Of a stretch of 64,000 nucleotides of DNA, positions 50,121 to 58,747 are shown in pieces. How positions within the stretch are numbered: the first letter of the stretch is position 1; every line of letters begins with the position of its first letter. Origin of the DNA: Elusimicrobiales bacterium (GTDB lineage: Bacteria; Elusimicrobiota; Elusimicrobia; Elusimicrobiales; UBA9959); NCBI GenBank assembly GCA_028688015.1, contig JAQTZB010000002.1, positions 1 to 64,000 of the forward strand. The letters are read 5' to 3'. The notes below the pieces were generated by a model. That model was not told where the DNA came from. It worked only from the letters and a program-made list of their open reading frames with translations, and ran no database searches. The translations under genes and the position numbers were made by a program.

Positions 50121-50639
50121 TTACAGCAGTATCACTACCAGCAGCACTACCAGCAGCACCGAACCGATAAGGGCCCATTTGGAGCCTGAGCCCGGATGGT
50201 GGACCACCGGGGAGGTGGTCTGATGCCCGGGGCCGCTGGGCGGGTAATAGCCGGGCGGATACGGGTTAGGCGGATAGTAAGGGTTCGGGTTCCAGCCTGG
50301 GTTATGCGGCGGGTGGTAAGGAGGAGGCGGGGGCACCGGGTGCACGTTCGGCGGATGGACGGGATGCGGAGGCTGGGCCGGATGGGACGGGTGCTGGGGA
50401 TGGACGGGCTGCGGCGGGTTGGCGTGCGGAACGCCGTGGCCGGGATTATCGTGGCCGGGCTGGCCGTACTGCGGCGGCTTCACGAAAGGGCGGGCCGCCT
50501 CGGTGCGGGCCTGCGCCAGGCCGGGGGCCGCGGCCGCGGAAAGGCTGACTTCCTGGACCAGGTCCAGGGTCGGGGTCGCTGACTGCGCCGAAGCCGCGGC
50601 CGGGAAGGCGGCGGCTATCAAGGTAATTATTAGTTTCAC
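50121..50639 (-). CDS. Exported His/Pro-rich protein with C-terminal membrane anchor
   Basis: 172 aa from GTG 50639 behind a clear AGGAGG. A signal peptide (1-18) is followed by about 45 ordinary residues. A long Pro/His/Tyr/Asn-rich region follows (about 52-150; many HP steps such as PVHPQHPSHPAQPPHPVHPP, then NPNPYYPPNPYPPGYYPP). A last membrane helix (WALIGSVLLVVLLVVILL) ends exactly at the C-terminus. The His density suggests metal binding at the cell surface or in the periplasm. No family is recognised. Confidence 0.6.
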   Translation of the reverse strand: MKLIITLIAAAFPAAASAQSATPTLDLVQEVSLSAAAAPGLAQARTEAARPFVKPPQYGQPGHDNPGHGVPHANPPQPVHPQHPSHPAQPPHPVHPPNVHPVPPPPPYHPPHNPGWNPNPYYPPNPYPPGYYPPSGPGHQTTSPVVHHPGSGSKWALIGSVLLVVLLVVILL

Positions 50640-50852
50640 TATATCCTCCTAAAGAGCTGTTCCCTAACACTACAATACTGCCATTTTACCGCCCCCTTGC
50701 TGATGAACCAAATGGGGAAGCAGCGCGTGGTCTTTAGACCTACCTCCGGAGGAGGTCCTTTTACCCTTGAACAGCGCTTTCCGGAGAATTACAATGTATT
50801 ACACGGTTTTAACAACGTGGTGCGTTGAATACAGGGCAGAAAGGGGTAAGAG

Positions 50853-51740
50853 ATGGATATACTAAGGAAGATAGCGCCTGGAATAATGGCCGCGGCCTGG
50901 GCCTTCCCCGCCTTCGCGGCGGAACCGGCGGCTGACTTCACGCGCGGCTTCAGCCTTGAGGCCGCCCTGCCTGAAGCCCAGGCAATACCGGAGCCCAGGC
51001 TGGACTTCATAAACAAGCTGCGCTCTACAAAGGACTGCAAATTCATAGCCTTCAAGGCCGGAGACCCGCAGATTTCCCGCCCCGCCTCGCTGACCAGCTA
51101 CGTATTCGAGAAAGTTTGCGAGGACTACCAGGACGGCCGGCATTGCTTCGAAAGACTGCTGCGCAAAGAGCGCCGCAAGGTGGTGGTGGAACTCACCGGG
51201 GCGCGCATGGCGCTGCCCTGGGAAAGGGAAGTATTCGGCGTCTGCCTGGAGGACACCTCGGTGTCGGTTGAAGTCGCCGAGGCTTCGCATAAATACAATA
51301 TCGTAAAGAAGCCGGGCCTCCCGGAGTACCGCGTTGAAGCGCAGGCCGTTGCAAAGATCCCCGCTGCGCCGGACCCGGCCGGGATAACCGCCGGCGCGCT
51401 GGCGGCCGCCGAGGGCCCGGCCGGGTTGACGCTGGCCTTCGAGGACAAGTGGGGTTCCTTCTACGCCGACTTCCCGGAGGAGCGCACAGTGCTGCGGCTG
51501 ACGCTAAAACAGGACAACCCGGCCTGGTTCGACGGGGTAGTGCTGGAAAAAGAACTGGAACTGGCCCCCGCCGAAGCCTATAGCGTGGACTTCTCGCAAT
51601 TCGCTTCCGACTTCAGGCGCCCGCTGGAGCCCGGCAGGCTGTACTACGTGAAGTGGAGTTTCTCGCGCAAGGGTAACGTCTCGAAGAAGGCCGTCGTCAA
51701 CGGCGGCGAAACCCCGAGGGCGGTTTTCCTCCCCCGCTGA
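50853..51740 (+). CDS. Exported protein of unknown function
   Basis: 295 aa with a signal peptide (about 1-22, ending AFA). The mature part has four Cys in the first half (STKDCKF, KVCEDYQDGRHCF, FGVCLED), suggesting disulfides. The second half is beta-rich. No family is recognised. GGGG about 10 bases before the ATG is a weak ribosome site. The 212-bp gap upstream holds an imperfect GACCTACCTCC / GGAGGAGGTC hairpin (50737-50757) and no gene. Confidence 0.55.
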   Translation: MDILRKIAPGIMAAAWAFPAFAAEPAADFTRGFSLEAALPEAQAIPEPRLDFINKLRSTKDCKFIAFKAGDPQISRPASLTSYVFEKVCEDYQDGRHCFERLLRKERRKVVVELTGARMALPWEREVFGVCLEDTSVSVEVAEASHKYNIVKKPGLPEYRVEAQAVAKIPAAPDPAGITAGALAAAEGPAGLTLAFEDKWGSFYADFPEERTVLRLTLKQDNPAWFDGVVLEKELELAPAEAYSVDFSQFASDFRRPLEPGRLYYVKWSFSRKGNVSKKAVVNGGETPRAVFLPR

Positions 51741-51753
51741 GAACGCCGCGAGT

Positions 51754-51783
51754 AAAAAGCCCCGGGCGGTCCCGGGGCTTTTT
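51754..51783. terminator. Bidirectional rho-independent terminator
   Basis: AAAAAGCCCCGGG, loop CGG, TCCCGGGGCTTTTT. It lies between the convergent exported-protein gene (+) and the FG-GAP gene (-). Confidence 0.95.
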
Positions 51784-51790
51784 GCGGTCC

Positions 51791-53563
51791 CTATTTCGCG
51801 GGCCAGTCGGCCAGGACGCCGCCCTCGGCGATCCTGATGAACCGGTCTGCGGCGACATTTTTAAATACCGCCGCGCCGGTGCCCCACCGCACTTCTATCG
51901 AATCCGCCCTCTTCGCCTTCCCCAGGCCGAAGTGCAGCACCTGCTCGTCCGTCAGGCCGGCGTGGCCGTGCGAAGTGGAGAGCTCGCGCTCTTGAGTCAG
52001 CCGGCCGGCCTTCACGATCACCTTGACGCCCACCCCGCCCCGGTTTGAACCGCCGGCGCCGCGCCCTTCCAGTTTAACCGCCAGCCAGTGGTTGCCGTTC
52101 CGGATTTGATTGCGGAACAGGGCCGGGGCTGGCCACGCTCCGCGCCGCCTGTCTCCGGGTATACGCATCCAGGATTTGCCGGCCAGGATATCCAGGCGCC
52201 CGTCGCGGTCGTAATCCGCCACCGAGATCCCGCCCGAACTCTCCCAGTCGAACCCCGCCCTGGCGGTTACCTCCTCGAATTTCAGCGGCTTGACCTGCCT
52301 GAACAGCCGCAGGTACTGCCCGTCCGGGTAGTCGCCGCTGGCCAGCAGCAGGTCCAGCCGCCCGTCGTTGTCGAAATCGCCCCAAGAGACGCGCATGTCC
52401 CCCTGGTTCCAGTTTTTCGTATCCTGGTGCACGCGGTAGAGCAGGTCTGGGTGGCGCCTGAAAGCGAAGCCCTTCCCCGGGCCCTGGTTCTCCAGCAGCG
52501 AAGAGCGGTCCGAGGCCTCCCCCGCCCAGCCGTGCGTGATCTCGCCCAGGAAGACATCCGCGTCCCCGTCGTTATCGTAGTCGGCGCAGGCGGCGGAGAA
52601 GGTATTTCCGTGCGAACGCCACTCCCTCTCCGGCTCGCGCTTAACCCCGGGCGGATAGCGGCCGTGCCGCAGCGCGTCCCCGTCGAAGCCGCTGGCGGGC
52701 GCGTGGTCGGAAAAGGTCCCGTCGCCGTTGTTGCGCCACAGGCGGTTGGCCTGCCGTCCGTAGACGGAGACCAGGAGGTCCTGGCGGCCGTCTCCGTCCC
52801 AGTCGCAGTGGGAGACGCCGTAGACCGGGCGGCTGGAATCCGCCCCGCCCTCGGTCGGCGCGGTCAGCAGCCCGGCCGCGGCCGTGGTTTCGGCGAACTT
52901 CCCCCCGCCGAGGCCCCGGTAGAGCCTGGAGGGATAGCACTGGAAAGAGACGCCGTATTCCTTGTACCAGTTGCCGGCGTAAAGGTCCAGCACCCCGTCG
53001 TTGTCGTAATCGAACAGGGCCGCCGCAGCGGTGGTCTCGGGCGGCGCCTCTATGCCCGCGTCGGGAAGGTGGGAGAAGCGGCCGGCGCCGTCGTTCAGCA
53101 GCACGGCCGAACGCAGGCCGTCGTCGGCCTTCTCGTAAAGGACCCGGCCGGTCTGGTCTTTCAGGACCGCGCCGGTCTTAGGGTCCGTTTTCGGCTTTTC
53201 AAATTCCGAATAGCGGGCGCTGAAGAGGTCCAGGTCACCGTCGTTGTCCAGGTCGCCGAAGACCAGCGCGCTGCCGGCGCGGGGCGCGGTGCTCGGAGCG
53301 GGGGCCGAGTTCACTCCGGACTCTGCGGTGAAGTCGTAAAAGCCGCCCGCCCCGCCGGAACTGAGGAAGACGTAGGAGGCCTGCCCCCCGAAAGTGCTGC
53401 CCAGCACGGCGTCCGGCCAGCCGTCGCCGTTCAGGTCCGCCCAGGCCGGGTTCTGGGCGCTGACAGCGGCCAGGCCGGTTTCCGAGGCGACGTTCACGAA
53501 ATAGGGGCCTTCTGCGGCGGAAGCAGGCAGGGCCGACACGAGCAGCAGGAGGAATCGGGTCAT
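51791..53563 (-). CDS. Secreted FG-GAP/VCBS-repeat protein with C-terminal ASPIC/UnbV domain
   Basis: 590 aa with a short signal peptide (1-16). At least five calcium-binding-type repeats are visible (ADLNGDGWPDAVLG, GDLDNDGDLDLFSA, DYDNDGVLDLYAGN, CDWDGDGRQDLLVS, DYDNDGDADVFLG, GDFDNDGRLDLLLASG), giving an integrin-like beta-propeller. The C-terminal UnbV domain (about 500-580) has NRGGVGVKVIVKAG and the closing VRWGTG. Such proteins are surface or secreted and bind ligands or carbohydrates. It follows the acid phosphatase gene by 2 bp on the same strand. Confidence 0.88.
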   Translation of the reverse strand: MTRFLLLLVSALPASAAEGPYFVNVASETGLAAVSAQNPAWADLNGDGWPDAVLGSTFGGQASYVFLSSGGAGGFYDFTAESGVNSAPAPSTAPRAGSALVFGDLDNDGDLDLFSARYSEFEKPKTDPKTGAVLKDQTGRVLYEKADDGLRSAVLLNDGAGRFSHLPDAGIEAPPETTAAAALFDYDNDGVLDLYAGNWYKEYGVSFQCYPSRLYRGLGGGKFAETTAAAGLLTAPTEGGADSSRPVYGVSHCDWDGDGRQDLLVSVYGRQANRLWRNNGDGTFSDHAPASGFDGDALRHGRYPPGVKREPEREWRSHGNTFSAACADYDNDGDADVFLGEITHGWAGEASDRSSLLENQGPGKGFAFRRHPDLLYRVHQDTKNWNQGDMRVSWGDFDNDGRLDLLLASGDYPDGQYLRLFRQVKPLKFEEVTARAGFDWESSGGISVADYDRDGRLDILAGKSWMRIPGDRRRGAWPAPALFRNQIRNGNHWLAVKLEGRGAGGSNRGGVGVKVIVKAGRLTQERELSTSHGHAGLTDEQVLHFGLGKAKRADSIEVRWGTGAAVFKNVAADRFIRIAEGGVLADWPAK

Positions 53564-53565
53564 GG

Positions 53566-54267
53566 TCAGGGTTTCTTCGCCAGGGTCCTGAGCTTTTCCA
53601 GGTCGGCGCGGAAGGCGGGCTGCTTGGACATCTCGGCATAGACCTCGCTGCCAAGCAGTTTGCCGGCCTCTATGTCCGACGGGTGATGCACCCCGCCGAT
53701 AACGCGGTTGAGGGCGGCGCGGTCGGACCGGGCCAGAAAATCGGCGCGGCGGGCGGGGTCCACATCTCCCAGCAGCAGCGCGAACAGCCGCGACACGGTG
53801 GCATGCCCGCTCGGGTAGGACAGCCCGCCCACGCGGCCCAGGCAGGGCTGCAGTTCCTTATCGCGCCGGAAGGGCCGCGGGCGAGCGTACTTTTTCTTGG
53901 CTATAGAGACGGCCTTGCCGCCGTCCACGTATACACGGAAAAGGATAGTCGACACTTCGGCCGGCAGCGGCTTTGGGAAGGGAGAGATATCCCCGAAGAA
54001 CCTGTCGTAATCGGCTTCGGCCTGCGCGTTGGCGCCCGCGCAGTCGGCGGCCGTGCGTTTGGCCTGCCAGTCGAAGAGGACCGCCAGGTCCTTCTTATCC
54101 TCCGGCGAACCCGGGGCTGGAGGCGGCGCTACGGTCGCGGCCGTTACGGAAGCGGCCGCGTAATGGTGGTCGGGGCCGAAGACGCTGTATAAATAGAACT
54201 GCGCTTTACCGCAGCCGGCGAGCGAAGCCGCCAGCGCAGCGGCAAGGAGTAGGTTTTTAGTACGCAT
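53566..54267 (-). CDS. PAP2-type class A acid phosphatase, lipoprotein
   Basis: 233 aa. The lipobox LAGC (C19) follows a hydrophobic signal. All three acid-phosphatase motifs are intact: KKKYARPRPF, LSYPSGHA, and NRVIGGVHHPSDIEAGK. Class A members (PhoN, PhoC) are periplasmic and remove phosphate from varied organic esters. It differs from the PAP2 gene at 875-1699, which is of the membrane type. It lies directly upstream of the FG-GAP gene. Confidence 0.9.
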   Translation of the reverse strand: MRTKNLLLAAALAASLAGCGKAQFYLYSVFGPDHHYAAASVTAATVAPPPAPGSPEDKKDLAVLFDWQAKRTAADCAGANAQAEADYDRFFGDISPFPKPLPAEVSTILFRVYVDGGKAVSIAKKKYARPRPFRRDKELQPCLGRVGGLSYPSGHATVSRLFALLLGDVDPARRADFLARSDRAALNRVIGGVHHPSDIEAGKLLGSEVYAEMSKQPAFRADLEKLRTLAKKP

Positions 54268-54335
54268 GCTGAAAGTATATAAAAAACGGGCGGCCCGCGC
54301 CCCGGAGGACGCGGCCGCCCGCGGAGCGGCCCCGG

Positions 54336-55787
54336 CTAGAACTTGTGCCAGAGCATCTGCGTGGTAACGTCGTGGTGGAACAGCACCTCCGAGGTCTTCA
54401 CGATGGTGCCCAGTTCCTTGGGGTTGCGGTCAGCCGAGGCCTGCTTGTGGTGGGCGTACTTCTCGTGCGGCGCCTCGCCCAGCAGCCGCTTGAGGAACTC
54501 GCTGCCGCGGAACAGGCGCAGCGCGTCGTGGATGTTGCCGGGCAGGTAGCGCACGCGGTCGCGCTTGCTCTCATCCTTGGTCAGCGGCTCGCCCTTCAGC
54601 GCGGTCCCGATGAGGGAATACAAGGCCAGGTAGGGGTTGGCGTCGGGCCCCACGGAGCGGATCTCCAGCCGCGCCGAGCGCTCGTTGCCGGCGGGGATGC
54701 GCACCATGGCGCCGCGGTCCACCGCCGACACCTTGATCTGGTTGGGCGCCTCGTAATGGGGGTCCAGCCGGCGGTAGGCGTTGACGCTGGGATTGAGCAC
54801 CAGCGACAGCTCCTGCGCATGGTTGAGGATGCGGGAGACCACGTCCCAGGCGGCCTTGGACATGCCTTCCTCGCCCTTGGCGTCGTAGAAGATGTTCTTC
54901 CCCCCTTTGGAGAAGGAGAGGTTCAGGTGCATGCCGCTGCCGTTCACGCCCGAGACCGGCTTGGGCAGGAAGGTGGCCGTCATGCCCATGTTGGCCGCCA
55001 CCTGGCGGCAGACCAGCTTGTAGAGCTGGATCAGGTCGCAGGCGCGCACGGCGTGCGCGTGCGAGAAGTTCAGCTCGAACTGCGACGGGGCCACCTCGGG
55101 GTGGTCCTTCTCGTTGCGGAAGCCCATCGCGCGCTGCGCCTCGGCGGCGGTGTCGATGAACTTCTTAAGCGGGTCCAGCGGCAGCGAGTGGTAATACCCG
55201 CCGGTCGAGATCAGCTCGAAGCCGTGCGTATCGTTATAGCCCTGCTCGGCGTTGAGGCCTTTCACCAGGAACCCCTCGACCTCGGCCGCCACGTTGGCGG
55301 TGAGGCCGGAGGACTTCTTTATCTCCCGGCTCAGTTCGGCAAGACGGGCGCGGAAGTCGGAGTCGTAGAGGCTCTTGTCGCGGTTGAGCACCGTGCCGAA
55401 GATGATGACCTTGCCGGGGCCGAAGACGTCCGCGGGCAGCCAGACGATGCTGCCCCAGTCTATCCCCAGCCGCAGGTCGCTCTCGCGCTGGGCGGAGAAG
55501 CCGCGGATCGAGGAGCCGTCGAAGGTGAGGTTGTCGTTGGCGGCCAGGAAGAACTGCTTATCGTAGTCCAGCATGTGGAAGCGGCCTTCGATATCGGTAA
55601 AGCAGATGGTCACCGCTTTCAGCCGTTTCTCGCGGCGCAGGTAGTCGCAGTATTTCTTCTCCAGCTCTGCCTGGGACATTTTTTCGGCGGCTTCGGCCGC
55701 CTCTATATTCATGGCCTCCAGCTCGTCATAAGGAATGACCAGAAAATTCTTCAGCGCGCTGCCTTCTCCGGGAATATTTTTATCCAT
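54336..55787 (-). CDS. glnA: Glutamine synthetase, divergent type I
   Basis: 483 aa. It makes glutamine from glutamate and ammonia. Visible are ANDNLTFDGSSIRGF, AAEVEGFLVKG (metal Glu), NEKDHPEVAPSQFELNF, NGSGMHLNLSFSKGG, NPSVNAYRRLDPHYEAPNQI and RLEIRSVGPDANPY. The usual NLYDLP adenylylation segment is not seen near the C-terminus, so control by GlnE is unlikely. About 55 N-terminal residues precede the first conserved block. Glutamine is the donor for the purine operon and GlmS. It has its own promoter and palindrome (55814-55854). Confidence 0.92.
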   Translation of the reverse strand: MDKNIPGEGSALKNFLVIPYDELEAMNIEAAEAAEKMSQAELEKKYCDYLRREKRLKAVTICFTDIEGRFHMLDYDKQFFLAANDNLTFDGSSIRGFSAQRESDLRLGIDWGSIVWLPADVFGPGKVIIFGTVLNRDKSLYDSDFRARLAELSREIKKSSGLTANVAAEVEGFLVKGLNAEQGYNDTHGFELISTGGYYHSLPLDPLKKFIDTAAEAQRAMGFRNEKDHPEVAPSQFELNFSHAHAVRACDLIQLYKLVCRQVAANMGMTATFLPKPVSGVNGSGMHLNLSFSKGGKNIFYDAKGEEGMSKAAWDVVSRILNHAQELSLVLNPSVNAYRRLDPHYEAPNQIKVSAVDRGAMVRIPAGNERSARLEIRSVGPDANPYLALYSLIGTALKGEPLTKDESKRDRVRYLPGNIHDALRLFRGSEFLKRLLGEAPHEKYAHHKQASADRNPKELGTIVKTSEVLFHHDVTTQMLWHKF

Positions 55788-55813
55788 AACCCCTCTTTAA
55801 AGGAAGATTTATG

Positions 55814-55854
55814 CAACTAATGATAAATATACATGGATTTATGTTAGTTGTCAA
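55814..55854 (-). promoter_or_regulatory. glnA promoter with palindromic operator
   Basis: On the minus strand TTGACA (55854-55849), 17-base spacer, TATATT (55831-55826). An inverted repeat covers it: CAACTAA (55814-55820) with ATAAAT (55823-55828), matched by ATTTAT (55837-55842) and TTAGTTG (55844-55850). A regulator bound there would cover both promoter boxes. Confidence 0.75.
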
Positions 55855-55869
55855 GACTTTTATTATAAA

Positions 55870-55902
55870 CAAAAAGCGCCGCCCGCAATGGGCGGCGCTT
55901 TT
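55870..55902 (-). terminator. Terminator of glmS
   Basis: Stem AAAAGCGCCGCCC / GGGCGGCGCTTTT with a T-run on the minus strand, just after the glmS stop at 55916. Confidence 0.93.
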
Positions 55903-55915
55903 GGGCTGCCGGCCG

Positions 55916-58483
55916 TCAGTCCACTGTTATGGATTTACTGACGTTCTTGGGCGAGTCCGGGTGCACGCCATGGTCCCGGATCTCCAGGCGGTCCAGGAAC
56001 TGCATTTTGCGCACGCTCATGTCCATGGCCAGCAGCTGCAGCGCCACCGAGCTGGTAAAGAACACCAGCAGGTCGTCGCCGGTCCTGGGCAGGGCGATAT
56101 AGCCGTTCTGATAGGTCTTCGAATACATCGAGGGCACGCTCTTCTGCGCGGCGTCGCGCAGCAGTCGGTCTTCCTCGGCGATGACGTAGATGTTGGCGCC
56201 GCGGATCTTGTGCGTGTTGATCTGCGAGATGGTCAGGTTCACGTCGCGGGCGTTGGGGCCGGTGACGAAGACCAGCGGGTAGTTGGTGTAGAGGCTCTCG
56301 AAGAAGTTGTGCTTCTTCAGAATCTCCGCAAAGAGTTCGGCCTCGGCCAGGTTCAGGCCGGCCGGCTTCCTGTCGAAGAAGGCGTAGCCGCTCACCGCGT
56401 GGAAGACTTTAGCCAGGCTTTCCGGCGACAGTTTCCCCCCGCGCACAGAGGCGTACTTCATGGTGTCGGCAAACTTATCCACCAGCGCGCCCACGCCCTG
56501 CATGCCGAAGATGGTATTCACGCCCAGGATGGTGTTGGGGCCGTGCTTGAACTCCGGGGACTCGAAGCCCTCGGTGTGGTTGAGCACCACCTCGCGCACC
56601 TTCAGCGCGCCCTCGCGGGCTATGCCCTGCATGCCGGTAGCCAGGATATGCACGCTGGGCTCAAGGTAGAGGTCCTGGGCGGTCTGCTGCACGGCGTCGC
56701 GCGTGTTGTTGATGGTCTCCTCGATGAGTTCCGGGATCTGGTAGAGGCTCTCGGAATATTTCCGCAGCTTCTCCGGAGAGAGCGGCACCAGCTTCTCCTT
56801 CGCGAAGCGCTCGGCCAGGCGCAGGGCCAGGATATAGAGCACGAGCAGCTGGTTCACGAAGCTCTTGGTCGCCGGTACCGCTATCTCGGGCCCGCAGTGC
56901 AGCGGGATGAAGATGTCGGACTTCTCCAGCGCTATGGTGGAGTTGATATTGTTGACGACGTTTACGTAGGAGACCTTCTTGCCCGCGGCCTTCACCTGGT
57001 TGAACACGTCTATCAGGTCTTTGGTCTCGCCGCTCTGGCTGATGCCGATGATAACGTCCCCGTCGCGCACGGCGTCGAGACATTGTGCGCGGAAGTCTCC
57101 CGGCAGATAGGCCGTCACGTTCACGCCGGCGATACGGTTGAAGAATACCGAGGCGCACTTAGCCGCGTTATACGAGGTACCGCAGGCCACGAAATAAGCC
57201 GTTCTGCCCTTTTTCCGGCAGGCGGCCATCAGCGAGCAGTAATCCTTTATCTTGGCGCGGGTGGCGTCTATCTCCTCGAGCATGAACAGCGCGTCCGCGA
57301 ACTTCAGGGCCACGCCGCTCTCCGCCGAGCCGTGCAGCCCGCGGAGCTCGGTAAAAAAATCGGCCATCTGCGACTCTGGCGCCATCGAAGCCAGCGGCAG
57401 CCGGCAGCCCTGCGCGTGGCCCAGCGCCTGGCGCATGGCCTTGGTGCCAAAGAAGGCCGCGGCCTCCTTCTTAAGCTCGGCGGCGTCGGTGAGGTCGGCG
57501 AGCCTGGCAACGCGGCCCTTCAGGTCGCGGACGAAAGCGGGGTCTTTGGCGGCGACCTTGCGGGCCAGGTCGGTCAGCGGGGACTTGTCGGCGAAATAGG
57601 ACAGCACCTTGGCCGCTGCGGCGGCCTCGCTGAAGATCTCCTGCTCCATGAAATACTTGAACGGCTTCTTCAGGCCGGTCTCCTCTACGCGCAGGTGGCT
57701 GCGCAGCTTCTCTTTCTTTACCGGGCGGCCGGTGCGGAGGTGGTAAAAGTCGGCCTTGTCGTGAGTATACAGGGCGAACTCGTCTTCCTTGATGGGGTAA
57801 AGCATCTTGGTGCACGACAGCACGCTGGCCAGGTCCGAAGAGGCGATGATGAACGGGCCGTGCTCGTTGTGGGCGCCGGCGCCCATGTAGAGACTGCTGC
57901 CGGCCTTGATGCACGCCATCAGCTCGGTGACGGGGTCCACCACCACGGCGGCGAAGGAGCCGGTGGTCTTTTTAGCGGCGGCGAGGATGGCGGCTTTCAG
58001 GGCGGCGTAGCGCGCCTTGCGGTCTTTCTGGTTCTTAAGTTTCTTCAGCTCGAGGGCGAAGTAATGTTCGATGGTGTGCACCAGCATTTCGCCGTCGTTG
58101 TCGCTCTTGACGTCGTGGCCGGCGGAGACCAGCCATTCTTTGAGCTGGTCGCAGTTGGTGATGTTGCCGTTATGGGCGCCGTAGAGGTGGGTGTGACAGT
58201 ACGCGTCGTGAGGCTGGGCGTTGGCCCTGGTGACCACGCCGAAGGTGGCCCAGCGGACCTGGCCGCAGAACAGTTTGCCGGCAAGGCGGTCGATGCCGAG
58301 TTTCTTGGTGATGACGGAGGGCGCGCCGACGTCTTTCTTAAGGGTGATCTTGCCGGCGGCGTCCTGGATGAGGGCGCCGGTAGAATCGTAGCCGCGGTAC
58401 TCCAGCATCCGCAGCAGCCGCGAGGCTTCCGCCCCGAGGTCTTCCCTGTCTTTACCGCACCGCAGGCCTATGACTCCGCACAT
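55916..58483 (-). CDS. glmS: Glutamine-fructose-6-phosphate aminotransferase, enlarged form
   Basis: 855 aa from ATG 58483; the start is fixed because the nucleophile must be Cys2 (MCGVIGLRCG) and GAGAGGTG precedes it. The glutaminase domain (about 1-275) has LEYRGYDSTGA and GAHNGNITNC. The first SIS domain begins near 428 (YFVACGTSYNAAK, GISQSGETKDLI) and the second carries EGALKVREVVLNHTEGF, EFKHGPNTI and the end KNVSKSITVD. Usual GlmS is about 610 aa. About 100 extra residues lie between the two halves and about 110 more in the second SIS domain. It makes glucosamine-6-phosphate for peptidoglycan and LPS. No ribozyme was recognised upstream. Confidence 0.92.
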   Translation of the reverse strand: MCGVIGLRCGKDREDLGAEASRLLRMLEYRGYDSTGALIQDAAGKITLKKDVGAPSVITKKLGIDRLAGKLFCGQVRWATFGVVTRANAQPHDAYCHTHLYGAHNGNITNCDQLKEWLVSAGHDVKSDNDGEMLVHTIEHYFALELKKLKNQKDRKARYAALKAAILAAAKKTTGSFAAVVVDPVTELMACIKAGSSLYMGAGAHNEHGPFIIASSDLASVLSCTKMLYPIKEDEFALYTHDKADFYHLRTGRPVKKEKLRSHLRVEETGLKKPFKYFMEQEIFSEAAAAAKVLSYFADKSPLTDLARKVAAKDPAFVRDLKGRVARLADLTDAAELKKEAAAFFGTKAMRQALGHAQGCRLPLASMAPESQMADFFTELRGLHGSAESGVALKFADALFMLEEIDATRAKIKDYCSLMAACRKKGRTAYFVACGTSYNAAKCASVFFNRIAGVNVTAYLPGDFRAQCLDAVRDGDVIIGISQSGETKDLIDVFNQVKAAGKKVSYVNVVNNINSTIALEKSDIFIPLHCGPEIAVPATKSFVNQLLVLYILALRLAERFAKEKLVPLSPEKLRKYSESLYQIPELIEETINNTRDAVQQTAQDLYLEPSVHILATGMQGIAREGALKVREVVLNHTEGFESPEFKHGPNTILGVNTIFGMQGVGALVDKFADTMKYASVRGGKLSPESLAKVFHAVSGYAFFDRKPAGLNLAEAELFAEILKKHNFFESLYTNYPLVFVTGPNARDVNLTISQINTHKIRGANIYVIAEEDRLLRDAAQKSVPSMYSKTYQNGYIALPRTGDDLLVFFTSSVALQLLAMDMSVRKMQFLDRLEIRDHGVHPDSPKNVSKSITVD

Positions 58484-58574
58484 GTAAGCACCTCTCGCCG
58501 CAAGATACTCTATTTTCCCTAAATTCCCCCCCCTTATGCAATCCCCGCGAGGGAGCGCTCGTGGTTGGCGGCCT

Positions 58575-58694
58575 ACCGCAGGGGGCAGGAACGCAAAACG
58601 CGCTCGGCCACACCGTGGCCTCGCTCCGCATTCGCCCTCGGCGCTACGCAAGCCTCGGGCTCATGAGGGTTTTGCTAACCCTACCCCCTGCGGT
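58575..58694. repeat. Second palindromic element
   Basis: Left arm 58575-58599 (starts ACCGCAGGGGGCAGG, ends CAAAAC) and right arm 58669-58694 are near-perfect inverted copies. An inner hairpin GGCCAC-ACC-GTGGCC lies at 58606-58620. The sequence is not related to the A/B/C repeat. Only one copy is in the window. Confidence 0.7.
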
Positions 58695-58747
58695 CTCCGC
58701 TGGTGTCTCGCTTGGAATAGTACTGACAAGAACAGACGGAGGGGACG

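Noticed and set aside
50737..50757. Terminator at 50.74 kb
   Set aside because: The GACCTACCTCC/GGAGGAGGTC stem is imperfect, with only four T bases after it and no gene directly upstream on that strand.
58484..58574. glmS ribozyme or UTR riboswitch upstream of glmS
   Set aside because: No ribozyme core could be matched, and the region is palindromic repeat plus a short leader.
58484..58651. Extended N-terminus for GlmS (start at 58651)
   Set aside because: The catalytic Cys must be residue 2 after Met removal; ATG 58483 gives MCGVIG and has a ribosome site.
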